Assembly (NCBI GenBank): GCA_028284345.1
Contig: JANQRY010000003.1
Span: forward strand, 744,001 to 808,000
Source: Hyphococcus sp.
GTDB taxonomy: Bacteria; Pseudomonadota; Alphaproteobacteria; Caulobacterales; Parvularculaceae
Direction of reading: 5' to 3'
DNA length: 64,000 nucleotides
Below the pieces are notes generated by a model. It searched no databases and was not told where the DNA came from. It saw only the letters and a program-made list of their open reading frames with translations. The position numbers and the translations under genes were made by a program. Shown here in pieces: positions 32,686 to 40,563 of the stretch (within the stretch, counting starts at the first letter, position 1; every line of letters starts with the position of its first letter).

Positions 32686-32901
32686 ATGGGGATGCATACC
32701 GGCCCGAAAGCCATCGTCAGAGAGAAAATCCACTACGGCTCGAGCGACGGACGCAGCATGGCGCCGCGCGGCGAATACACGATCGAAGCCCGCGGCAGTT
32801 GCATTGGCCTGTGCGAATGCGACGGCGCCTGCGACTTCACCCTGTCCTTCGACGCGTTCCAGCAGCACGTGGTTGAAGGGCGTATTGCCATCAGGGCGTA
32901 A
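32686..32901 (+). CDS. Small Cys-containing hypothetical protein
   Basis: A 71-residue protein, not recognised. It has a basic first half (MGMHTGPKAIVREKIHYGSS) and a Cys group in RGSCIGLCECDGACDF (four Cys within about 12 residues), then SFDAFQQHVVEGRIAIRA. The cysteines suggest a metal site or a disulfide-stabilised fold. The ATG at 32686 is preferred over the in-frame GTG at 32677. No signal peptide is seen. A repeat follows about 35 bases after the stop. Confidence 0.6.
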   Translation: MGMHTGPKAIVREKIHYGSSDGRSMAPRGEYTIEARGSCIGLCECDGACDFTLSFDAFQQHVVEGRIAIRA

Positions 32902-32935
32902 AGCGGTTTGCTGGAAGCAGACATTTCTTGTCCGT

Positions 32936-33031
32936 CCATTCCCGCGAAAGCGGGAATCCATGCATATTAAAAAGTCGGGCTTTGCCCGCCATTTTTCATT
33001 TACTGGATCCCCGCCTTCGCGGGGATGGGCG
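32936..33031. repeat. Palindromic repeat family B, copy 4
   Basis: CCATTCCCGCGAAAGCGGGAATCC and GGATCCCCGCCTTCGCGGGGATGG enclose a spacer with AAGTCGGGCTTTGCCCGCC. This is the same two-hairpin layout as copies 1-3. It separates the small Cys protein from the convergent SH3 lipoprotein gene. Confidence 0.8.
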
Positions 33032-33068
33032 GTGGAAAAGCCTGCAGCTCAAATTAAAACCCGAGCCC

Positions 33069-33800
33069 CTAATCCAACAACAACGCCGCCTCGTCCTCCT
33101 TGGGCGCCGGTTCGGCCGCGAGGCGCCAGTCGCCGTTTCGGTCCTTGCAGGCCGCGCCGCGCCATTCGTCCTTTTCCGCGCCGAAGGCGAGGCGTTGCAC
33201 AAATTCCCGGCACAGCACCGCGCGCCGGCGCGGGCCGCCGGCGAGTTCAAGCTCCGTTCCCGGCGCCTTGATCATCAGCGTTTCGGACACAAAACCGCGC
33301 ACGACGCCCTCATGAGCGACCAGCATCCACTTGTCCCTGACCGTGCGGCCGACAATGGCGACGCCGGCGCCCGACGGCAGCCGCTCCGCAACGCCATGAT
33401 CCGTACCCGGACCTAACCGCACATTGGCGTTGCGGGTGAGGACGTAGAGCCCGAGATCGGTTTCGAGAACCGGCGTCAGATCCATATTGGCGCGGGCGGC
33501 GGGCAGGCGCGCGGCTGGGTCCGATTTGAGATTGGCGAGCGACCATTCGGCCGGCGTCACGGCGCCGGCGGCGCGCGCGCCGCGCCAGCTTTGCGCCGTT
33601 CCCGTATCCATCGCCGCAACAAACGCCGCATCAAGGGCGCGCGCGTCGGCGGGCCGCAAATCATAAGCCAGCCGCGAGCCGGCGGCGAAATGTTCAGCCT
33701 CCCGCGACGAAAAATCGCCGCCGACAAGCGGCAGGCTTTCGCACGCCGAAAGCGCAACAGCGCCAAGCGCCAAGATCGTTAATCGAAGATAACCCGCCAT
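33069..33800 (-). CDS. SH3-domain lipoprotein
   Basis: A 243-residue protein with an N-terminal lipoprotein signal (TILALGAVALSAC, lipobox ending at Cys about 19). A helical region (about 25-100) follows, then a bacterial SH3b fold at about 110-175 (YVLTRNANVRLGPGTDHGVAERLPSGAGVAIVGRTVRDKWMLV). SH3b domains often bind cell-wall peptides or act as anchoring modules. The C-terminus (about 185-243) has GPRRRAVLCREFVQRLAFG. It is probably anchored in the inner or outer membrane facing the periplasm, and is divergent from the DUF2336 gene. Confidence 0.88.
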   Translation of the reverse strand: MAGYLRLTILALGAVALSACESLPLVGGDFSSREAEHFAAGSRLAYDLRPADARALDAAFVAAMDTGTAQSWRGARAAGAVTPAEWSLANLKSDPAARLPAARANMDLTPVLETDLGLYVLTRNANVRLGPGTDHGVAERLPSGAGVAIVGRTVRDKWMLVAHEGVVRGFVSETLMIKAPGTELELAGGPRRRAVLCREFVQRLAFGAEKDEWRGAACKDRNGDWRLAAEPAPKEDEAALLLD

Positions 33801-33896
33801 GCCAAACTCCTGTACGACTTACGGAAATCGTCTCCGGCGACGATTTCTTTACCTCTCCTAAGCATACTCTACCGCGCATGTGGAGGGCTTGACCAA

Positions 33897-35057
33897 ATGA
33901 CCGCCGGCGCGTCGCGTCTCAAGCAGCTTATTGCCGTCGCAAAAGAAGGATCGAGCGAAAAACGCCGCGATCTGTTGCGCGAAATCACCGACGTCTTCAT
34001 GACGACGCCGGACCGGTTCACCTCGTCGGAAATGCAGCATTTCGACGTCATCATGTCCCGCGTCACCGAACAGGTCGAGACGGCCCTGCGCCGGGAGCTT
34101 GCCGAAAAGCTCGCCGACGTCGCCAACGCGCCGGCGGGGCTGGTGCGCCAGCTCGCCCGCGACGAGATTTCCGTCGCCGAGCCGGTGCTCAAGCGATCCG
34201 AAGCGCTGACCGAGGAAGACCTGCTCAGCATTGTCCGCCAGCGCGGCCAGGAGCACATGCGCGCCATCACCAAGCGCCGCGAAGTGCCGGAGAAGCTGAC
34301 GGCGGAACTGGTCGCCCGCGGCGACGAGGAAGTGCTGGTCAGCCTTGCGGAAAATCAGGGCGCCAAGTTTTCGTCCGACTCCATGGAAAAACTGGTCAAC
34401 CATGCGCGCTCGGTGAAAACCCTGCAAAAGCCGATGACGGAGCGCTTCGACCTGCCCCCGAAACTGCTCACAAAGATGTATTTCTTTGTTTCCTCGGCGC
34501 TGAAGAAAGAAATTCTCAAACGCTCCGACATGCTCGATCCGGCGCTGATCGACGAGGCCGTCAACGCGAACCGCAAAAAGATCCTGAAAACCGCCGTGCG
34601 CGACGCCAAGTCGGAAGTGACCGCCGCGCACCAGTTCGTGCAGGAAAAGGCGACCGCCAACCAGATCAATGAGAGCCTTTTAAAGGAACTCATGGAGATG
34701 AAACGGTCGACGGAGTTTCTGCTGGCGTTCTCTCACGTCACCGGCGTCGACACCTCGACGGCCCAGGCGATCCTCAAGGACAAGAGCTGGGAATCGCTGG
34801 CCATTGCGAGCCGCGCCGCGGGGCTTGAGCGGGCCACTTTCGCCAAGATCGTTTTCGGCCTGCAGCGCGACAACGCCGAACAGAACAAGGCGCTTCGAAT
34901 TCTCGATCTCTACCTCAAGATCCCGCAGGAAGCGGCCGAACGGGTGATGCGCTTCTGGCGCGTGCGCTCGCAGTCGGCCGCGGCCGCAACGGCGGAAGAA
35001 ACCCCGGCCAGGCGCCGCCCGAAACTGCACGAAATCGGCCAGCGCGCGGCGGGGTAG
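33897..35057 (+). CDS. DUF2336 protein (first of two in the window)
   Basis: A 386-residue protein of the alphaproteobacterial DUF2336 family. Its helical repeats resemble HEAT-type solenoids (TDVFMTTPDRFTSSEMQHFDVIMSRVTEQVETALRRELAEKLAD, LARDEISVAEPVLKRSEALTEEDLLSIVRQRGQEHMRAITKR). No catalytic motif, signal or membrane span is visible. The function is unknown; members commonly sit near envelope or cell-cycle genes. The ATG at 33897 is 96 bases from the divergent SH3 lipoprotein gene. A paralogue lies at 54122-55345. Confidence 0.88.
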   Translation: MTAGASRLKQLIAVAKEGSSEKRRDLLREITDVFMTTPDRFTSSEMQHFDVIMSRVTEQVETALRRELAEKLADVANAPAGLVRQLARDEISVAEPVLKRSEALTEEDLLSIVRQRGQEHMRAITKRREVPEKLTAELVARGDEEVLVSLAENQGAKFSSDSMEKLVNHARSVKTLQKPMTERFDLPPKLLTKMYFFVSSALKKEILKRSDMLDPALIDEAVNANRKKILKTAVRDAKSEVTAAHQFVQEKATANQINESLLKELMEMKRSTEFLLAFSHVTGVDTSTAQAILKDKSWESLAIASRAAGLERATFAKIVFGLQRDNAEQNKALRILDLYLKIPQEAAERVMRFWRVRSQSAAAATAEETPARRRPKLHEIGQRAAG

Positions 35058-35083
35058 CCGCGAACCCCACAGCCGCGCGTCGA

Positions 35084-36136
35084 TCAGGACTCCTCGGAGC
35101 TCGGGGTCGTTTTCTCTTCAAGATCGACGCAATGGTCGAGAAATTGCTCGAACCGTTTTTCGAGGTCGTTTTCCTCAAACCAGCGGTCGAGATCCCGAGG
35201 GTGGATGAATTCTGCGCCGAACCAGGGAAACTGCTGGGCGCTGAAACACAAGGTGATAAAATCAAGCGCCGCGTTGATGCGCCCGATTTCTCTCGAGCCC
35301 TTTGAAAAACTGAGCCAGATCTCGCGGCGCAGGCGAAAGCCGATGTCAATCGGCTGTATCCGCCTTGAAATCGCCCGATAGTATGTGGGCAGCAATCCGA
35401 TCCCGGCGCCCTTCGCGATGGACCAGAAATGCGCGGCGCTTGTATTTGTTCGGACCGCCGCGGCAAGGCGTGCGGCGTCGTCGGCGGCCGGGTGATCGCC
35501 GGCGTCGAAACCGAACTGCTCGTTCGTCTGTTCAACAATCCGATGCTGATGAAGCTCCTCAATCGATGTCGGCGCGCCATGAGCCTCAATATATTCATCA
35601 GAGGCAAAGGGCATGACATGAAGATAGCCCAATCGCCGCGCAATCAGATTGGGGGTATCCGGACGATTCAGCGAAATCGATACGTCGCAATCGCCGCGCT
35701 CGGGATTGCCGACTTCGGCGTCGGCGCGAACATAGACCGTCAACTCGGTATTGCGTCCGAGGAAATTGGCGAAACGCGGGCACAGCCAGAACGTTCCCAG
35801 CCCCTCATTGATGGAGATAACAACTTCGCCGCGCGGCGCCCCGCCGGCTTCCGAGATCTTTTTGACGGCGGCGGCGGAAACGCGCCAGAAATCGTCTAAA
35901 TCCCGGTACAACGCCTGCCCCTCGACCGTCAGGAGCGCGCCAACCTGCGTGCGCTTGAACAGCGCAACGCCCGCGCGCGCTTCAAGACTTGTCACGCGAC
36001 GCTTTAGCGTTTGGGGCGAAAGCTTCAGTCTCGTCGCCGCGGCGCGGAAACTGTTCAGTTCACCTACAACATGAAAGCATGCAAGCTCTGAAAGGGGTTC
36101 CAAAATCTCAGTGTCGTCAGCGCGCTTGCGCGTCAT
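35084..36136 (-). CDS. LysR-family transcriptional regulator
   Basis: A 350-residue LysR regulator. The helix-turn-helix is near the N-terminus (LSELACFHVVGELNSFRAAATRLKLSPQTLKRRVTSLEA, about 14-52), and the effector domain spans about 100-310. It is about 50 residues longer than average owing to a charged C-terminal tail (RWFEENDLEKRFEQFLDHCVDLEEKTTPSSEES). It is convergent with the first DUF2336 gene and divergent, across an AT-rich gap, from the gene at 36280. The ligand is unknown. Confidence 0.9.
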   Translation of the reverse strand: MTRKRADDTEILEPLSELACFHVVGELNSFRAAATRLKLSPQTLKRRVTSLEARAGVALFKRTQVGALLTVEGQALYRDLDDFWRVSAAAVKKISEAGGAPRGEVVISINEGLGTFWLCPRFANFLGRNTELTVYVRADAEVGNPERGDCDVSISLNRPDTPNLIARRLGYLHVMPFASDEYIEAHGAPTSIEELHQHRIVEQTNEQFGFDAGDHPAADDAARLAAAVRTNTSAAHFWSIAKGAGIGLLPTYYRAISRRIQPIDIGFRLRREIWLSFSKGSREIGRINAALDFITLCFSAQQFPWFGAEFIHPRDLDRWFEENDLEKRFEQFLDHCVDLEEKTTPSSEES

Positions 36137-36279
36137 TTTTTTATCCCGCCTGGTCCAAATTGTTCTCGCCGAATCACAGCACTTTTAAATCGTGCAGCAT
36201 TAGCGAAAAATTTTAAAGATGTATTTCGAACACGACGCGCAAAACAAAAAAATACGTCCAAGGAGTATTTTGTAACACC

Positions 36280-36684
36280 GTGCCTCGCCCCGCAAATCGA
36301 AAGACAATAAAAAAGAGTGGAGATCGAACCCGCTTTGTTTCATCGGAAGCATTCGGACATTATTTGTCGATGAAACGCAAAGCAGACAGTCAGCGCTTTG
36401 ACAAAACCATCTCAGTTGAAGATATGGCCAGAATGCGCGCCGAGCGCATGAGCCTCGCCTTGTCGATCGTCACGAGCGGCGGCCAATGCGTGGAGCGCGT
36501 ATTGGAGAAACTGCATATCTGGCGCGCTGAATGCCTGGACGCCGCCGCCATCAATCGCATGCGCATCAATACGCTTATTCCGCTTTCCGCCTATCTGGAT
36601 CTGATCGATCTTCTCAACGCCGGCGGCCTGTCGCAGCCGGAGGACGACGAATTGCGGGCGCGCATCCAAAGCTGGTCGCTGTAA
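36280..36684 (+). CDS. Hypothetical protein divergent from a LysR regulator
   Basis: A 134-residue basic, helical protein, not recognised (KKSGDRTRFVSSEAFGHYLSMKRKADSQRFD...VEKLHIWRAECLDAAAINRMRINTLIPL). The frame begins at GTG 36280; an AAGGAG site ends about 14 bases before it, a longer spacing than usual, so the start may be misplaced. The 144-base upstream gap (36137-36279) is markedly A/T-rich with runs of A and T, unlike the rest of the window. The gene could be a target of the adjacent LysR protein. Confidence 0.65.
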   Translation: MPRPANRKTIKKSGDRTRFVSSEAFGHYLSMKRKADSQRFDKTISVEDMARMRAERMSLALSIVTSGGQCVERVLEKLHIWRAECLDAAAINRMRINTLIPLSAYLDLIDLLNAGGLSQPEDDELRARIQSWSL

Positions 36685-36757
36685 GGCGGCTTGCCCATTG
36701 AGGAAGCCGCGCCGGCTGGGATCAATCGATTTTCGGCATGACTCAACGAAAAACCCG

Positions 36758-37099
36758 TCAGTTTTCGTCCAGAAACGCCCGCCCCTCGCGGTCCTCGATC
36801 TCGACGATCCATAGATCCGGGTCGATGGCGACTTCCCTTTCGAGCCATCTGTCGACGCGGGCCTCGGTTTCCTCGCCGCCCGCATCCTCCTCGAAGGGGT
36901 CGCGCCAGATGAGATGGCCGTCGAGGTCGCGGCTCTGGACAAAAAGCCGCGCCGCGCCGGGCCCGAGATAAACCTTCACCGCCACGGCGCCGGCGTCCGG
37001 GTCGCCCTTGCGCGCCACCGTGGCAAAGGCGCCGGCACCGCGCGCCCGGAGCATATGAGCGCCGACGCGGATTTCGGTTTTAAGGCGCGGTTCCGTCAT
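36758..37099 (-). CDS. DUF1491 family protein
   Basis: A 113-residue protein matching the alphaproteobacterial DUF1491 pattern: LKTEIRVGAHMLRARGAGAFATVARKGDPDAGAVAVKVYLG at the N-terminus and LWIVEIEDREGRAFLDEN at the end. It is a small soluble alpha/beta protein of unknown function. It is 18 bases downstream of the dihaem lipoprotein gene and could be read through from it. Confidence 0.85.
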   Translation of the reverse strand: MTEPRLKTEIRVGAHMLRARGAGAFATVARKGDPDAGAVAVKVYLGPGAARLFVQSRDLDGHLIWRDPFEEDAGGEETEARVDRWLEREVAIDPDLWIVEIEDREGRAFLDEN

Positions 37100-37117
37100 C
37101 TCGCCGCGGGGCGCGCC

Positions 37118-37771
37118 TTACCCTTCAGGACAATGACCGCCGGCCTCGGCCCAGGCCGCCGTCAGCGCGCCGAAGGTTTCCTGATCGCCCGGCGCGGGGC
37201 TGCGTCCCTCGCCCGGATGCCACGCCCAGTTGACGAGATGGTCCTCGCTATTGTGGAAGACGAGATCGTCAAGGGTTCGCCCGCCGTTCAACTCCGTGTC
37301 TTTAATCTGTGCACAGAGTTCGGCGGCGCTGGCGCCGGCCCAGCCCATGGACGCGGGCGCCAGCATCCACGGTTCGGCGCCGGGGATCGACCCGGTCATG
37401 CTGGCGAATTCCACATTGACGGACCCGTGACAGGTCGAGCATTCCATGCCCGCCGCGCCCATGCCGAAACCCCGCACCACCGGCGGGTTATGGGGAAGCA
37501 TATCGTCCCCTTGCGTCGGTCCGCCTTCGCGCGGATGGCAATTGGCGCAGCGCGGATGCAGCATGACCTTGGATATTTCCGTAAACAGCGCTGCGGCGCG
37601 CGCCTCGTCGCCGGCGATCGAGGAAAAGGCCGCCGGCGTCATCAGGCCGTTGACCGCACCCTCGCCCGCCCCGGCGGCCTCCGTTTCCGGCGCACGCTCT
37701 CCGCATGCCGATAAAAGCGCCGCCATCGCGGCCAGAACAGCCGCGGAACCTGTCACCCTGAAATCGCCCAT
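37118..37771 (-). CDS. Dihaem c-type cytochrome lipoprotein, partner of the molybdoenzyme
   Basis: A 217-residue lipoprotein with signal AVLAAMAALLSAC (Cys about 23) and two haem c motifs, HPRCANCHPREGG and MECSTCHGS, each followed by His. The ligand Met may be among MLAPASMGW. It lies 9 bases after the IorB-like gene in the same direction and would take electrons from that enzyme to the respiratory chain. Such cytochrome partners of isoquinoline-oxidoreductase-like enzymes are known. Confidence 0.88.
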   Translation of the reverse strand: MGDFRVTGSAAVLAAMAALLSACGERAPETEAAGAGEGAVNGLMTPAAFSSIAGDEARAAALFTEISKVMLHPRCANCHPREGGPTQGDDMLPHNPPVVRGFGMGAAGMECSTCHGSVNVEFASMTGSIPGAEPWMLAPASMGWAGASAAELCAQIKDTELNGGRTLDDLVFHNSEDHLVNWAWHPGEGRSPAPGDQETFGALTAAWAEAGGHCPEG

Positions 37772-37780
37772 CGAAACCCC

Positions 37781-39970
37781 TCAAGCCTGAAAGTCGTTGC
37801 GGATCATTGGCAAACGTCGAGGCGCGGCGCCGGTCAGCCTGCGCACGGCGTTCGCCACCGCCGGCCCCAGGGGCGGCACGCCGGGCTCGCCGACGCCGGT
37901 CGGCGCTTCATCGGAGGCGATGATCGCCACCTCCACCTCCGGCATTTCGCTGATGCGCAGGGAGCGGTAGTCATGGAAATTCGACTGCTCGACCGCGCCC
38001 GTCTCATCAAGGGTGATTTCGTTGAAGAGGATGGCGCTCAGCGCATAGCCGATGCCGCCTTCCATCTGCGCCCGGATGATTTCCGGGTTGACCGCGACGC
38101 CGCAATCGACCGCGCACCAGACCTTGTGGACGCGGGGGACGCCGCCCTCGATCGAGACCTCCGCCACTTGCGAGACATAGGAGTTGAACGATTTGACCGA
38201 GGCGACGCCCAGGGCGCGGCCTTCGGGCATGTCGCGGCCCCAGCCGGCGATCTCCGCGGCTTTTTCAAGCGTTCCGGCGAGGCGCGCATAGTCGTCGGTC
38301 ATCAGGGCGAGCCGGCCGGCGACGGGGTCCTTGCCGCCCGCCTCCAGCAACTCGTCGATAAAGCATTCGACGGCGTAGCCCGTGTGGGTGTGACCGACCG
38401 AACGCCACCACAATGTGGAGACCGGGTTTTGGATGATGTGCGCGCTGACGGCGTTGTTCGCCACGGCGTAGGGCGTCTCGCTGGCGCCTTCGACCATCAT
38501 GATATCGACGCCGTTGCGCACCATGAACGCTTCAAAGGGCGTGCCCGCGGCAAAGGACTGACCGGCGACGGTCTGCTCCCAGGCGATGATCTCGCCGTCG
38601 GCGTCGAGGCCGCCGCGCAGATGATGCACCGTCACCGGGCGATAATAGCCGCCGCGAATATCGTCTTCGCGCGTCCACATGAGTTTCACCGCCCTGTCGC
38701 CGCCGGCGGCCATGAAAATTTCCGCCGCTTCCTGCGCTAGATGCGACGTCATCTGCGCGCGCCGTCCGAAACTGCCGCCGGCGAGCATGACGTGGAGCTT
38801 CACCTGCGCCAGGTCGACGCCGCAGACATTGGCGATCATCTGATGATCGAGGGTCGTGCCCTGACTACCGATCCAGGCTTCGACGCCGCCGTCGGCGGAC
38901 CGTTCGATCACCGCATCAAGCGGCTCCATGGGCGCATGGGCGAGATAGGGAAAGAGGAAATCCGCCTCCAGCACCGTCTCGGCGTTGGCCAGGGCGTCGT
39001 CCACATCCCCGGCCTCATGGGCGATCGCGCCGCGCGCCTGCGCCGCCGCTTCGCACTCACTGAGGATCGTTTCCGTATCACGGCTTTCCGCCGCGCTTTC
39101 ATCCCATTCAACGCTCAGCGCCTTGCGGCCTTTAAGGGCGGCATAGGTGTTTTCCGCCAGCACCGCGACGCCGGCGCTCACCTGTTTGACGTCGACGACG
39201 CCCGGGACGGCGCGCGCCGCGCTGTCGTCGAACGAGGCGACCGTCGCGCCGAATCTGTTCGGATGGGCGACGACCGCGGTCAGCATGCCCCCGCGATAAA
39301 CATCAAGCGTGAATTCCGCCGCGCCGTTGGATTTCTCGGCGGTGTCGAGCTTCGGCAATTTTTCGTCGCCGATAAACGTGAATTGATCGGCGGTTTTTAA
39401 GGGCGGGTCTTCCGGCGCCGTTTCGTCCGCGGCCGCTTCGGCGAAGTCGCCGAACGATCCCTGATGGCCGGCCGGGTGCGAAAGGACGCCCTTGTCGACG
39501 GCGATCTCGCCGGCGGGAACGCCCCAGGCTTTCGCCGCCGCCGCGACCAGCATGGCGCGCGCCGTCGCGCCGGCCTTGCGCATAAGGTCGTAAGAGGTCG
39601 CCATGGAGGCCGAGCCGCCGGTGAGCTGCATCCCCAGCATGGGATCGCTGTAAAGCGCCGGGTTGGAGGGCGCGTGTTCGGCGCGGATCTGCCCCCAGTC
39701 GGCGTCCATTTCCTCTGCGACAAGGGTCGCAAGGCCCGTCCACGGCCCCTGGCCGAACTCGATATTTTTGATCAGCACCGTGATGATATTGTCGGGCGCC
39801 ACGCGAACGAAGGCGTTGGGCGCGAAGGCGGCGCGCGACGGCCCGTGCCCACCCTTATGCGCCCGCGCCCGAACAGGCAGCGAGACAGCGATGACAAGGC
39901 CCGCGGCGCCGGCGAGAAAATCGCGACGCGAGGCGATGATTGGGGTTTCCGGTTTGTCGTATGGCGCCAT
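37781..39970 (-). CDS. iorB: Molybdopterin-binding subunit, isoquinoline 1-oxidoreductase-like
   Basis: A 729-residue periplasmic subunit of the xanthine-oxidase superfamily. It has a Tat signal, SRRDFLAGAAGLVIAVSLP (about 13-32). The body contains ADQFTFIGDEKLPKLDTAEKSNGAAEFTLDV, a substrate-domain segment FGRRAQMTSHLAQEAAE and a C-terminal GVGEPGVPPLGPAVANAVRRLTG, the Mo-cofactor contact typical of IorB. It hydroxylates N-heteroaromatics or oxidises aldehydes in related enzymes; the substrate here is unknown. It follows the 2Fe-2S subunit gene by 3 bases. Confidence 0.9.
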   Translation of the reverse strand: MAPYDKPETPIIASRRDFLAGAAGLVIAVSLPVRARAHKGGHGPSRAAFAPNAFVRVAPDNIITVLIKNIEFGQGPWTGLATLVAEEMDADWGQIRAEHAPSNPALYSDPMLGMQLTGGSASMATSYDLMRKAGATARAMLVAAAAKAWGVPAGEIAVDKGVLSHPAGHQGSFGDFAEAAADETAPEDPPLKTADQFTFIGDEKLPKLDTAEKSNGAAEFTLDVYRGGMLTAVVAHPNRFGATVASFDDSAARAVPGVVDVKQVSAGVAVLAENTYAALKGRKALSVEWDESAAESRDTETILSECEAAAQARGAIAHEAGDVDDALANAETVLEADFLFPYLAHAPMEPLDAVIERSADGGVEAWIGSQGTTLDHQMIANVCGVDLAQVKLHVMLAGGSFGRRAQMTSHLAQEAAEIFMAAGGDRAVKLMWTREDDIRGGYYRPVTVHHLRGGLDADGEIIAWEQTVAGQSFAAGTPFEAFMVRNGVDIMMVEGASETPYAVANNAVSAHIIQNPVSTLWWRSVGHTHTGYAVECFIDELLEAGGKDPVAGRLALMTDDYARLAGTLEKAAEIAGWGRDMPEGRALGVASVKSFNSYVSQVAEVSIEGGVPRVHKVWCAVDCGVAVNPEIIRAQMEGGIGYALSAILFNEITLDETGAVEQSNFHDYRSLRISEMPEVEVAIIASDEAPTGVGEPGVPPLGPAVANAVRRLTGAAPRRLPMIRNDFQA

Positions 39971-39973
39971 CGG

Positions 39974-40435
39974 TCAGCCCTCCAGTCTTTCGCCGGCGGC
40001 TTTCACAGCCTTCCGGATACGGACATAAGTGGCGCAACGGCAGATATTGCCGGCAAGCGCATTGTCGATGTCCTCGTCCGTGGGGTTCGGGTTTCGCTGC
40101 AACAGCGCCGCGGCGGTCATGATCTGTCCGGACTGGCAATAGCCGCATTGGGGCGTGTCGTATTCGGCCCAGGCCGCGCGCACCGCATCGGCTTCGCGCC
40201 CTTCAAGACCTTCGATGGTCGTCACCTCCGCGCCCTCCAGCGTCTCGACGGGCGTCACGCAAGACCGGCGCGGCTGGCCGTTCACATAGACGGTGCAGGC
40301 GCCGCACTGAGCAACGCCGCAGCCGAATTTCGTGCCCGTGAGGCGCAGATCGTCGCGCAGCACCCACAGGAGCGGCGTCTCGCCATCCACATCCACATTG
40401 CGGTCTTTCCCGTTGATTTTGAGCGTTAGCGCCAT
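39974..40435 (-). CDS. iorA: 2Fe-2S ferredoxin subunit, isoquinoline 1-oxidoreductase-like
   Basis: A 153-residue protein with a plant-type 2Fe-2S motif CGVAQCGACTVYVNGQPRRSC and a second 2Fe-2S in CGYCQSGQIMTAAALL...CRCATYVRIRKAV. It is the electron-transfer subunit of the molybdoenzyme. It has no signal peptide and is expected to be exported folded with the Tat-bearing subunit. The start at 40435 (MALTLKINGKD) is chosen for its ribosome site GAGAGG; the frame is open further up. Confidence 0.92.
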   Translation of the reverse strand: MALTLKINGKDRNVDVDGETPLLWVLRDDLRLTGTKFGCGVAQCGACTVYVNGQPRRSCVTPVETLEGAEVTTIEGLEGREADAVRAAWAEYDTPQCGYCQSGQIMTAAALLQRNPNPTDEDIDNALAGNICRCATYVRIRKAVKAAGERLEG

Positions 40436-40563
40436 GAGCCTCTCGCCTCCTGTTGCTGCCTCGGACGACATGGGCGGATTGTGCACCCGCGGCGGGCGCC
40501 ATGTCTACAGCGCCGGGATTTCGCGTGCAGCGTCGGCGTTCTTCAGGATAAAAGCCCGGCGAC

